From: Clostridia bacterium
GTDB lineage: Bacteria; Bacillota; Clostridia; Oscillospirales; CAG-272
Assembly: GCA_017540175.1 (NCBI GenBank)
Contig: JAFYBN010000072.1
Location: 1-41,811 of the forward strand
Direction of reading: 5' to 3'
DNA length: 41,811 nucleotides
Shown: positions 33,956-41,811 of the stretch, piece after piece
Layout of the letters: each line of letters starts with the position of its first letter
Position numbering within the stretch: position 1 is the first letter of the stretch
The notes under the pieces: generated by a model
What the model was told of the DNA's origin: nothing
Database searches by the model: none
Seen by the model: the letters and a program-made list of their open reading frames with translations, nothing else
Translations under genes and position numbers: made by a program

Positions 33956-34816
33956 ATGAAAATCGGCGCAATGGTAGAATCCTTCCGTCTCGGCTTCCGC
34001 GGCGGCGTGGAAAAAGCGGCAGAGCTCGGCGTCGCTGGCATTCAGGCCTACGCGACCTACGGCGAGCTCGCTCCCGAAAACATGACGGCGGATAAGGTGA
34101 AAGAGACCCTCGATATCGTAAAGTCGAACGGGCTCGTCTTCTCCGCTCTCTGCGGTGATTTCGGGCACGGCTTCATGAACCCCGACGAAAACAAGATCTA
34201 CGTCGAAAAGTCAAAGCGCGTTCTCGATCTCGCGAAGAAACTCGAGTGCAGCGTAGTCACCACCCACATCGGCGTCGTTCCCGCGGAAGAGAACGAAACC
34301 AAGGAAATCATGAGAAAAGCCTGCCGCGAGCTCGCGGAATACGCGGATTCCGTCGAAGCCGCGTTCGCGGTAGAAACCGGTCCGGAACCTGGCCAGGTGC
34401 TGGGCGAATTCCTCGATTCCCTCGGCGCGGGCGGCGTGCGCGTCAACTTCGACCCCGCCAACCTCGTCATGTGCGTGGATGACCGTCCCGAAAACGCTCT
34501 GAAGTATCTCGGCAAGTACGTCGTTCACACCCACGCGAAGGACGGCATCATGCTGAAGAAGAAAATCGAGGAAGCCCTCTCCATCGGCGAAGAGGCAAAG
34601 GAACATCAGGCTCTGCTCGGCATGGGACGCACCTATCTCGAGCTCCCGCTCGGCAAGGGCGATGTGGACTTCGACACCTACCTCCCCGCTCTCGCCGCGA
34701 CCGGCTTCAACGGCTTCCTCACCATCGAGCGTGAAGTCGGCGATTCTCCCGAAAAGGATATCGCGCTGGCGGTTGAGTTCCTTCGCGAAAAGATCGCGAA
34801 ATTCAATCTGAACTGA
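33956..34816 (+). CDS. sugar phosphate isomerase/epimerase (xylose isomerase-like TIM barrel)
   Basis: A 286-residue TIM-barrel protein of the AP endonuclease 2/xylose isomerase-like group. Metal-binding residues are expected at the barrel mouth: VTTHIG, the AVETGPE glutamate, NFDPAN and VVHTHAKDG aspartate/histidines, and the last ERE glutamate in LTIEREVG. These enzymes isomerise or epimerise sugars and polyols; the substrate is not clear. An AGGAGG site precedes ATG 33956. It lies 39 bp after dnaC and may be expressed from the same promoter or a weak one I cannot see. Confidence 0.8.
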   Translation: MKIGAMVESFRLGFRGGVEKAAELGVAGIQAYATYGELAPENMTADKVKETLDIVKSNGLVFSALCGDFGHGFMNPDENKIYVEKSKRVLDLAKKLECSVVTTHIGVVPAEENETKEIMRKACRELAEYADSVEAAFAVETGPEPGQVLGEFLDSLGAGGVRVNFDPANLVMCVDDRPENALKYLGKYVVHTHAKDGIMLKKKIEEALSIGEEAKEHQALLGMGRTYLELPLGKGDVDFDTYLPALAATGFNGFLTIEREVGDSPEKDIALAVEFLREKIAKFNLN

Positions 34817-34869
34817 GATATTCACGCGCCCGGAAAGCATGAGCGATACCGGCGCGGGAAAGGACTGCC

Positions 34870-35322
34870 ATGAAATTAGCATTAGCCCTGACCGAGCGCT
34901 CCGATCTTCAGAAGCGGCTCGATCAGCTTGAGGAACGACTCCAGAGCAACGCGCTTGTGCAGGAGGGCGAGGAGCCCGCGGAGGCCCCCGCTTCCCTTCT
35001 CACCGAGCTCGACGCTCTCTCGACCCGGCTTGAAGATTTGATCACGAGGATCAACCTGACCAACGCGAATACCGTAGCGGACGGGCTCTCGCTCACAGCT
35101 TGGATCGCGAAGCGCGACTGCCTGACGAAGAAGATCCGCATCGTGCGCCGCTTCCTGAACACGGCGAGCCAGACTGCCATGAGAAGCCGCGGCTCGGAGA
35201 TCAAAATCCGCCCGACGGTAACAGTGCGCGAGCTTCAGAAGGGGCTTGACGATCTTTCGAGGGAGCTGCGCGAAATCGACGCACGGATCCAGGAAGCCAA
35301 CTGGTCTACCGATCTTCTGTAA
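34870..35322 (+). CDS. DIP1984-family protein of unknown function
   Basis: A 150-residue, almost wholly alpha-helical protein. The start MKLALALTERSDLQKRLDQLEERL with QEGEEPAE and RINLTN matches the DIP1984 family (also labelled septicolysin-like). There is no signal peptide, and coiled-coil heptads occupy residues 10-65 and 120-145. The function is unknown. It is in line with the isomerase gene with 53 bp between. Confidence 0.85.
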   Translation: MKLALALTERSDLQKRLDQLEERLQSNALVQEGEEPAEAPASLLTELDALSTRLEDLITRINLTNANTVADGLSLTAWIAKRDCLTKKIRIVRRFLNTASQTAMRSRGSEIKIRPTVTVRELQKGLDDLSRELREIDARIQEANWSTDLL

Positions 35323-35328
35323 CATCCC

Positions 35329-35445
35329 TGTGCGTAGCGGGACGGGCGAATGCCGCCTCAGCGTTTGAGAATGAGACGCGCTGCTCGCAAGAGCTTATGG
35401 GTGGTAAGGCAAGGAGCTGCCGTAAGGTTCGAATCCTTTCGCATG
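35329..35445 (+). ncRNA. structured RNA candidate with tRNA T-arm-like hairpin, class unassigned
   Basis: The 117 bases after the DIP1984 gene can form a multibranched fold closed by TGTGCG/CGCATG. Inner stems are GCGG/CCGC (35337-35356), AGCG/CGCT (35360-35382), GCTC-GCAA-GAGC with a GNRA loop (35383-35394), GGCA/TGCC (35408-35421), and AAGG-TTCGAAT-CCTT (35424-35438), whose seven-base loop matches a tRNA T-loop. No open reading frame explains it. It is not a tRNA (no anticodon arm in place) and not tmRNA. It could be a leftover right end of an IS200/IS605-like element with its omega-type RNA, or an unrelated small RNA. No transposase gene is present. Confidence 0.4.
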
Positions 35446-35535
35446 TTTATGCTCGGCATTTTCACATCCGCACCTTTACCGTTCTTCTCACTACCTGGCA
35501 TTGACGTTTCGTGAGGGTGGGGCTGGGGACAAACA

Positions 35536-35570
35536 ACAAAAAACAGGCGTACCCGTTTTGGGCGCGCCTG
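35536..35570 (-). terminator. terminator of the small membrane peptide gene
   Basis: On the minus strand CAGGCG, a 15-base loop with GCCC/GGGT pairing, CGCCTG and six Ts. It lies 41 bp after the peptide's stop. Confidence 0.8.
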
Positions 35571-35610
35571 ATTTGTTTATAGGGCAGGATCCTTTGTGAA
35601 AGCAATCCCC

Positions 35611-35697
35611 TCAGTTGTGAAGGATGACGAGGAGCAGGATGATGACGATGACCCAAATGATGAGGTCGTTGTCAAACAGATTGCATAAGCATCCCAT
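35611..35697 (-). CDS. 28-residue membrane peptide
   Basis: From ATG 35697 (GGAGG with 7-nt spacing) to TGA at 35611. The peptide begins MGCLCNLFDNDLIIWV and continues as an uninterrupted Ile/Val/Leu helix ending in LHN. It has two cysteines near the start, possibly lipid-attached or disulfide-linked. The strong ribosome site and a proper terminator directly downstream support a real gene. Very short peptides of this layout occur in Clostridia, sometimes in spores; the role is unknown. It follows the zinc-ribbon protein by 96 bp on the same strand, with no clear promoter between. Confidence 0.6.
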   Translation of the reverse strand: MGCLCNLFDNDLIIWVIVIILLLVILHN

Positions 35698-35793
35698 GAT
35701 GAACCTCCTTGCCTTTCGGCTGTCCGGTATTTGAGCGCCGGCCGTGATGCCGCCGCTCTGTTCTCATGGTATGCGCAACCCTCCAAAAGGGTT

Positions 35794-36429
35794 CTAACTC
35801 AATTCAAGGTGATCGCAGCTCAGAAAATCCGTCGCCGCGGTCAAACTGTTTGTCGGGATCTCGACCGAGTCGCCGCACTGCTTGCATCGTACGGTGAGGG
35901 ATTCGTCCCCGACCTCCACCTCGTAATCGCCGCCGTCCGGACAGGAGCAGGTGATCTTTCCCTCGTCCGCCAGATCGCGCACGACGTACATCACGATTTC
36001 GAGGACCTGCGGATCGGTCAGCTCGGCGTCCTCCCCTCTGTGCTTCGCGAGCTCGTCAAAGCTCACGTCGCCGAGCATGTCGATCAGCTCCTGCTCGGAT
36101 TCCTTCATGGCCTTCTGCACATGATCCTTCTTGCCGATATAACAGATGTCGATGCCGGAATAACTGCACGGAAGCGTGAAAAGATCGCGGTCGAAGAACA
36201 TCTGAGAGGAAATGAGGTAACTGTGGGGCGACGGGCAGAGGAAGCAAGGTACGTTCAGCCGGATCTTTTTATCCTTGGTATAGATGATCTCCATTTCGGA
36301 CTGTCCGCACGGGCATTTGAGCCGGATCATGTCCGCCGTCAGCGTGAAAATGCCGACCAGACTCATCACTGACGCGCCGCATTCCGGACAGCGATAAGCG
36401 ACAGTCGTTTCTTTCTGATTCAACACCAT
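35794..36429 (-). CDS. CpXC-like zinc-ribbon protein of unknown function
   Basis: A 211-residue soluble protein with many CxxC-type pairs: CPECG (N-terminal), CPCG, CFLC in the middle, and CSCPDGG and CKQCG at the C-terminus. This fits the CpXC group of zinc-binding proteins. A central helical region (KESEQELIDMLG) separates the two ribbons. The function is unknown, perhaps zinc sensing or nucleic acid binding. The ATG at 36429 has GAGGT 8 nt upstream and a good promoter. Confidence 0.7.
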   Translation of the reverse strand: MVLNQKETTVAYRCPECGASVMSLVGIFTLTADMIRLKCPCGQSEMEIIYTKDKKIRLNVPCFLCPSPHSYLISSQMFFDRDLFTLPCSYSGIDICYIGKKDHVQKAMKESEQELIDMLGDVSFDELAKHRGEDAELTDPQVLEIVMYVVRDLADEGKITCSCPDGGDYEVEVGDESLTVRCKQCGDSVEIPTNSLTAATDFLSCDHLELS

Positions 36430-36458
36430 GGTTCATACCTCGACATTCAGTTTAGGCT

Positions 36459-36487
36459 ATTATACCACCGCGCTCGCAAAAAAGCAA
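36459..36487 (-). promoter_or_regulatory. sigma-A promoter for the zinc-ribbon protein
   Basis: Minus strand TTGCTT (36487-36482), 17 bp, TATAAT (36464-36459). Confidence 0.7.
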
Positions 36488-36570
36488 GGAATTTCGCGCC
36501 GCAGAGCGTTATTTTCCTTCTTTTCGATTCGGCAGCTGTTCATCTTTATTCGTCTTCGGCGGCCGGGCGG

Positions 36571-36599
36571 TTGATTTTTCGCTCCGTTTATGCTATAAT
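36571..36599 (+). promoter_or_regulatory. sigma-A promoter for the helicase gene
   Basis: TTGATT (36571-36576), 17 bp, TATAAT (36594-36599). Divergent from the zinc-ribbon promoter, about 85 bp apart. Confidence 0.75.
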
Positions 36600-36631
36600 C
36601 GGTTGAAGAACAGCGGAAAGGAGATCGGGCC

Positions 36632-39169
36632 ATGCGATTCAGCACCGAAGACAACCGCATATATCTCTCCGTCTCGGAGCTTGCGCGCTATGCGTTTCAG
36701 CGGGAAAATCCCCGCTTGCTCGCGCAGAAGCTCGGTTTCCGGCTTGTTCAAAACGACGCGGAGCCGGATGGCAATACGTTCACTGTACAGGAGAACCGCG
36801 AAGAACTTCCCGCCTCCGAACGAGAACACGGGGTCCTGCTGCATAGTGTGATCGAAACAGACGCGCGGGCGGTCGAGGGCTCTCAGACGGAAGTTCCGCT
36901 CTCGCGCGATCTCGTCTGCGGCGCTTACCGTCTCACCGTTCAGGGATACGCGGATATTATATCCTTTGACGGCAGTCTTCATACGGTGGAGGAAATCAAG
37001 ACCGTCCGCTCGGCTGTTCAGAATCCCTTATCCGATCCGGCTCACTTCGCGCAGGCGGCGGTTTACGCCGCGCTCTATGCCGAACGGGAAGCGCTCCCGA
37101 AGCTTATCGTTCGTCTGACCTTCGTGCGCCGCTCGGATTCGAGCCGGGCGAGCTATGAAGCCGAATTCACCCGGGTCGCGCTGGAGCGCATGCTCGACGC
37201 GCTGATCTCGCGAGCCTCGCCCTTCCTCGTGACCTACGCGGAACGCTTTACGGTCTTTCGGTCCGAGGCGGAAGCCCTTCCCTTTCCGTATCCGAAAATC
37301 CGGGAAGGACAGGCGCAGTTCATTCAGGCGGCGTACCGCTCGATCCGCGCCGGAAAGAATCTTCTCGTAAACGCCCCGACCGGGATCGGCAAAACGATCT
37401 CCGTTCTGTATCCGGCTGTCAAGGCGCTCGGAGAGGGTCGGATCGACCGGATCTTCTATTTCACCGCGAAAAACATCACGGGTCAGGCGGCCATGGAGAC
37501 CGCGGCGCGTCTGTCCGCTCACGCGCCTCATCTGTGCACGGTCATGGTTCTCTCGAAGGACAATCTCTGCCCGTACCGGAATGGTGATGCCCCACGGCCG
37601 CAGTGCCGCTCCTGCGAACTGATGTCCGGCGTCACCGAGGATTTCGGACTGACGTATCGATCCTTCCGGGAACGGGAGCTTGACGCGCTTGCCGAACTGA
37701 TCGCGGACGAAGACAGGGTCTATACCGCCGACCGTCTCTTGAAGACAGCACAGCGGTACAAGGTCTGCCCGCACGAGCTGTCCCTCGATCTCTCCGAATT
37801 GTGCATGATCATCGTCTGCGATTACAACTATGTGCTGGATGACCGGTCCAGATTCCGGCGGTATTTCAAGAATCCCGAAAACGAGGAGCGGTATGTCTTC
37901 CTGTTCGATGAGGCGCACAATCTGCCCGACCGCGTCCGCGACGCGTATTCCGCTTCCCTGCCCTTTGATTTTCTCGAAGGACTCGGTGCGCTCGCGGAAA
38001 ACGAGCTTTGCGACGAGCTTTCGTTTCGGGCAAAGCTGAAGGACTTTGCCGACGCGCTCGGCGAGGTCGCCGACCTGTGCGACGAGAACGAATATGCGAT
38101 CACCGATCGGGACGGAGAAAAATCCGGCGCGTTCGGAACGTCCGCCTTCACGCCGCCCCGCCTGCTGCGCGCGTGCACCGATCTCTCGCGGGAGCTCTCG
38201 CCGATCATGAATGACGATCCGGAGCTTGAGCTGAAGCTGAAGCCTTACGACGAGATTTTGAAGCAGTTCGCCTACGCGGGCGGGTATTCCGATGAGAGAT
38301 TCCGCTTCTTTGCCCATCGCGAAAACGGCCGCGTGCTGTGCGAGCTTTTGTGTCTCGACCCGTCGGGACTCATCGGCAGAATGCTTTCCCCCGGCGTCTG
38401 TTCCGTTCTTTTTTCCGCGACTCTGTCCCCCATCGATTATTTCCGTGAGGTCACGGGGATGGAAAGCGCGTCCGTACTCGAGCTCGATTCCCCGTACGAA
38501 CGCGACAATCTCTGTCTCGTCGCCTACGACGGTCTGAGCACGCGTTTTTCCGACCGAAGGAACACCGCTTCGGACTGCGCCGAGCTCATTCTTACCGTCG
38601 TCTCAGGACGCGAGGGACACTATATTGCCTACTTCCCCTCCTACGATTATATGAAACGGGTCTGCCGCGCGTTCGTATCCGCCGCGCCGGATGTGGCGCT
38701 CGTCATGCAGAAGCCCGGAATGAGCCGGAAGGAACGGGAGCGATTCATCCGGGTATTCCGCGAGAAGCGGGACTGCACCGTCGTGGGATTCTGCGTTCTC
38801 GGCGGGATGTTTTCCGAGGGGATCGACCTGCAGGGCGAGAGCCTGATCGGAGCGATCGTCTTCGGCACGGGAATGCCGCAGCTTTCCGCGGAGCGCAATC
38901 TCATGTCCGCGTACTATGAGGAAAAGACGGAACGGGGCTTTGATTTCGCCTATGTGTGTCCCGGCATGAACAAGGTCCAGCAGGCGGCGGGGCGCGTCAT
39001 CCGTTCGGAAAGCGACCGCGGCGTGATCGTGCTCGCGGACGATCGGCTGGGGAATCCGAACATGCGCGCGCTCTTTCCGAAGCATTGGCGTCACATGCGC
39101 TTCACCGCCGACCTCGATTCGCTCGCCTATCTCATCGAAGACTTCTGGAGCTCGCAGGATCGCTCCTGA
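36632..39169 (+). CDS. XPD/DinG-like Fe-S helicase with N-terminal PD-(D/E)XK nuclease-like domain
   Basis: An 845-residue protein. Residues 1-210 look like a PD-(D/E)XK nuclease: Asp108 in GYADII, Glu121 and Lys123 in VEEIKT, and Q141-x3-Y145 as in Cas4/AddB-type enzymes. The superfamily 2 helicase part has Walker A NAPTGIGKT (247-255), a DEAH box at 426-429 and a C-terminal motif VI QQAAGRVIRSESDRG. Cys313, Cys325, Cys328 and Cys379 match the XPD-type [4Fe-4S] site. It should unwind DNA 5' to 3' and may also cut or sense ends. Such fused proteins are known in Firmicutes; the precise repair role is not. The AAAGGAG site precedes ATG 36632. Confidence 0.85.
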   Translation: MRFSTEDNRIYLSVSELARYAFQRENPRLLAQKLGFRLVQNDAEPDGNTFTVQENREELPASEREHGVLLHSVIETDARAVEGSQTEVPLSRDLVCGAYRLTVQGYADIISFDGSLHTVEEIKTVRSAVQNPLSDPAHFAQAAVYAALYAEREALPKLIVRLTFVRRSDSSRASYEAEFTRVALERMLDALISRASPFLVTYAERFTVFRSEAEALPFPYPKIREGQAQFIQAAYRSIRAGKNLLVNAPTGIGKTISVLYPAVKALGEGRIDRIFYFTAKNITGQAAMETAARLSAHAPHLCTVMVLSKDNLCPYRNGDAPRPQCRSCELMSGVTEDFGLTYRSFRERELDALAELIADEDRVYTADRLLKTAQRYKVCPHELSLDLSELCMIIVCDYNYVLDDRSRFRRYFKNPENEERYVFLFDEAHNLPDRVRDAYSASLPFDFLEGLGALAENELCDELSFRAKLKDFADALGEVADLCDENEYAITDRDGEKSGAFGTSAFTPPRLLRACTDLSRELSPIMNDDPELELKLKPYDEILKQFAYAGGYSDERFRFFAHRENGRVLCELLCLDPSGLIGRMLSPGVCSVLFSATLSPIDYFREVTGMESASVLELDSPYERDNLCLVAYDGLSTRFSDRRNTASDCAELILTVVSGREGHYIAYFPSYDYMKRVCRAFVSAAPDVALVMQKPGMSRKERERFIRVFREKRDCTVVGFCVLGGMFSEGIDLQGESLIGAIVFGTGMPQLSAERNLMSAYYEEKTERGFDFAYVCPGMNKVQQAAGRVIRSESDRGVIVLADDRLGNPNMRALFPKHWRHMRFTADLDSLAYLIEDFWSSQDRS

Positions 39170-39191
39170 AGGTCATCGCGATTCTTTTTGG

Positions 39192-39236
39192 GCTTCCCGC
39201 CGTGTCAAAAAAACAACCGGCGCGGAAGCTGTTTTT
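39192..39236 (+). terminator. terminator between the helicase gene and typA
   Basis: GCTTCC(C)GCCG and CGGC(GC)GGAAGC pair across a loop of about 15 A-rich bases and are followed by TGTTTTT. Confidence 0.75.
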
Positions 39237-39275
39237 ACTCAAATCGCCGAAATTTGATTTTTTCTCTTCCGACGC

Positions 39276-39304
39276 TTTTCATCGGGCACGGAATGTGCTA
39301 TAAT
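39276..39304 (+). promoter_or_regulatory. promoter of typA
   Basis: TATAAT (39299-39304) with a weak TTTTCA (39276-39281) 17 bp upstream. Transcription from here would start near 39311, excluding any start codon upstream. Confidence 0.6.
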
Positions 39305-39361
39305 TGCAAGGTTGATATAGATTTGAAAGGAACTGCCTACGGGCAAGAACGGGTTTTTGTT

Positions 39362-41194
39362 TTGATCAGAGAAGACCTCCGCAACGTCGCCATCATCGCG
39401 CACGTTGACCACGGCAAGACGACCCTCGTCGATCAGATGCTGAAACAATGCGACACCTACCATGAGAATCAGGTCGTTCGTGAACGCGTCATGGACTCCG
39501 GAGATCTGGAACGTGAGCGCGGCATCACGATCCTCGCGAAGAACACCTCCGTTGTGCGCAACGGCGTGAAAATCAACATCGTGGACACCCCCGGTCACGC
39601 GGATTTCGGCGGCGAGGTCGAACGCATCCTGAAGATGGTCAACGGCGTCATTCTGCTCGTGGACGCGGCGGAAGGACCGATGCCGCAGACGCGCTTTGTT
39701 CTGAAGCGCGCGATGGAGCTCGGGCATCCCATCATCGTCGTGATCAACAAGATCGACCGCCCGGACGCGCGTCTAGACGAGGTTCCGGACGAAGTGCTGG
39801 AACTGCTTCTCGACCTGGACGCCTCGGACGAGCAGCTCGACTCCCCCGTTCTGTTCTGCAGCGGGCGGACGGGCAAGGCTTCTCTCAATCCCTATGAGAT
39901 GGGCGAGAACCTCGATCCGCTGTTCGACACCATTCTTTCCCATATTCCCGCGCCCGAAGGAGACCCGGACGGTCCTCTGCAGCTCCTCGTCTCCTCCATC
40001 GACTACAACGATTACGTCGGGCGCATCGGCATCGGCCGCATCGAGCGCGGCGTGATCCGTCAGGGCGAGGAAGCGGTGATCGTGAACTATCACACGCCCG
40101 ACGCACCGCCGAAGAAAACGAAGATCGTCTCCCTCTACGAGATCGACGGTCTTGTGAGAACGCCAGTGACCGAGGCGAAGATGGGCGACATCGTCTGCTT
40201 CTCCGGCGCCGCGGACATCACCATCGGCGACACCATCACCTCCCCGCTCGACCCCACCCCGCTTGAGTTCGTCAAGGTCTCCGAGCCGACGCTCGAAATG
40301 ACCTTCTCCGTCAACGACAGCCCCTTCGCGGGCAGAGAGGGCAAATTCGTCACCTCCCGTCAGATCCGCGAGCGGCTTTACAAGGAGACTTTGAAAGATG
40401 TTTCCCTCCGCGTGGAGGACGGCGAAACGACCGACTGCTTCAAGGTCGCCGGACGGGGCGAAATGCACCTCTCCATCCTGATCGAGACCATGCGTCGCGA
40501 GGGTTATGAGGTATGCTGCTCCACGCCCCGCGTGATTTATCGTGAAATCGACGGCAAGCGCTGCGAACCGATGGAAAAGGTCACCATCGACGTTCCGGAG
40601 GATTCCGTAGGTCCCGTTGTGGAAAAGCTCGGCGCGCGCAAGGGCGAGCTGCTCGAGATGGGCCTCCACGGCTCGCGCATGCGCATCGAATACTCCATTC
40701 CCTCCCGCTGTCTCTTCGGCTACCGCAGCGAATTCATGACCGACACCCGCGGCGAAGGCATCATGAATACGATCTTCGACGGATACCAGCCCTATAAGGG
40801 AGAGGTCGTCACGCGTTTCACAGGCTCCCTTGTCGCCTCCGAGGACGGTGAAGCGACCTCCTACGGTCTCTTCAACGCGCAGGATCGCGGCGTCATGTTC
40901 ATCGGCGTCCAGACCCCCGTTTACGAGGGGATGCTCGTCGGAGAATGCCCGAAGAAGGTCGACATCGCCGTCAACGTGTGCAAGAAAAAGCACCTCACCG
41001 CCATCCGTTCCGCCGGAGCCGACGAAGCGCTCCGCCTCGTGCCGCCGAAAGTCTTCTCTCTCGAGCAGGCGATCGAATTCATCGCGGAGGACGAGCTGAT
41101 CGAGGTCACGCCGAAGTCCATCCGTCTGCGCAAGAAGATCCTCAACACCGAAAACCGCCTGAAAGCGCAGGCCGCCGCTCTGAAAAAAGGATGA
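39362..41194 (+). CDS. typA: GTPase TypA/BipA
   Basis: A 610-residue ribosome-binding translational GTPase related to EF-G, needed under stress and in late ribosome assembly. G-domain motifs are AHVDHGKTT (P-loop), [12 protein letters not shown] and NKID. The later EF-G-like domains and the TypA-specific C-terminus follow. The length agrees with the family when TTG 39362 ([15 protein letters not shown]) is used; longer frames would add more than 50 unrelated residues and cross the promoter. The site before this TTG is poor (ACGGG at about 39348-39353), which is odd for a conserved gene; a TTG at 39324 behind no better site is the only close alternative. Confidence 0.92.
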   Translation: MIREDLRNVAIIAHVDHGKTTLVDQMLKQCDTYHENQVVRERVMDSGDLERERGITILAKNTSVVRNGVKINIVDTPGHADFGGEVERILKMVNGVILLVDAAEGPMPQTRFVLKRAMELGHPIIVVINKIDRPDARLDEVPDEVLELLLDLDASDEQLDSPVLFCSGRTGKASLNPYEMGENLDPLFDTILSHIPAPEGDPDGPLQLLVSSIDYNDYVGRIGIGRIERGVIRQGEEAVIVNYHTPDAPPKKTKIVSLYEIDGLVRTPVTEAKMGDIVCFSGAADITIGDTITSPLDPTPLEFVKVSEPTLEMTFSVNDSPFAGREGKFVTSRQIRERLYKETLKDVSLRVEDGETTDCFKVAGRGEMHLSILIETMRREGYEVCCSTPRVIYREIDGKRCEPMEKVTIDVPEDSVGPVVEKLGARKGELLEMGLHGSRMRIEYSIPSRCLFGYRSEFMTDTRGEGIMNTIFDGYQPYKGEVVTRFTGSLVASEDGEATSYGLFNAQDRGVMFIGVQTPVYEGMLVGECPKKVDIAVNVCKKKHLTAIRSAGADEALRLVPPKVFSLEQAIEFIAEDELIEVTPKSIRLRKKILNTENRLKAQAAALKKG

Positions 41195-41206
41195 TGTACT
41201 CCCGCA

Positions 41207-41811
<605 letters not shown>

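Noticed and set aside
35329-35445. tmRNA or tRNA gene
   Set aside because: The acceptor-like stem lacks the tmRNA 5' consensus and tag frame, and no anticodon arm is in place despite the T-arm-like hairpin.
35731-36372. 213-residue plus-strand frame
   Set aside because: Antisense to the zinc-ribbon protein, whose CxxC pairs, promoter and ribosome site support the minus strand.

Overview
The window looks like chromosomal DNA from a spore-forming, strictly anaerobic member of the Clostridia, plausibly a gut lineage of high GC (clearly above half G+C by eye). SpoIIID and a SpoVB-like flippase point to sporulation. The start of a pyruvate:ferredoxin oxidoreductase points to anaerobic fermentation. 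Expression signals are classic Gram-positive: many near-perfect TTGACA-N17-TATAAT promoters, GGAGG-type ribosome binding sites and frequent TTG starts. No phage, integrase or transposase gene is visible; the taxonomy beyond class is inference.

Layout. 1-3632: an acetyltransferase fragment and an RlmD-like rRNA methyltransferase (minus), then a DUF3343/cysteine desulfurase pair and a small unknown protein (plus). 3734-8861 (minus): an ABC exporter - DUF1854 - ABC exporter operon in which both exporters carry an extra N-terminal domain and a zinc ribbon. 9074-16432 (plus): a GH106-like putative glycosidase, a MoxR/DUF58/membrane-protein operon and a D,D-carboxypeptidase. 16513-19265: pgi, a small P-loop protein and a Cys-rich conserved protein. 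19531-22544: nucleotidyltransferase-galE-galM. 22686-23887: spoIIID behind a sigma-E-like promoter, then an ECF transporter S-component with a long structured leader. 24012-26123: sulfotransferase (minus), flavodoxin-like protein and YhhN membrane protein. 26224-27118: tRNA-Glu(CUC) followed by an unusual tandem array built from the 3' end of the tRNA and its terminator. 27152-29125: convergent Nudix and SpoVB-like genes that abut. 29242-33916: a compact operon dCMP deaminase - lipoprotein - rimI - tsaD - dnaD-like - dnaC-like, the last five joined by ATGA overlaps. 33956-35445: a TIM-barrel isomerase, a DIP1984-family protein and an unassigned structured RNA candidate with a T-arm-like hairpin. 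35611-36429 (minus): a zinc-ribbon protein and a 28-residue membrane peptide. 36632-41811: a nuclease-helicase fusion, typA and the start of nifJ.

Most genes are housekeeping. The least explained parts are (i) the 155-bp tRNA-Glu-derived tandem array at 26296-26914 with a related 82-bp array behind it, (ii) the three-way-junction leader plus 14-bp AT palindrome before the ECF gene at 23131-23249, (iii) the structured RNA candidate at 35329-35445 and (iv) the two exporters with a possible PH-like domain and zinc ribbon around DUF1854. All functional statements rest on reading the sequence and recalling families; no database search was run.
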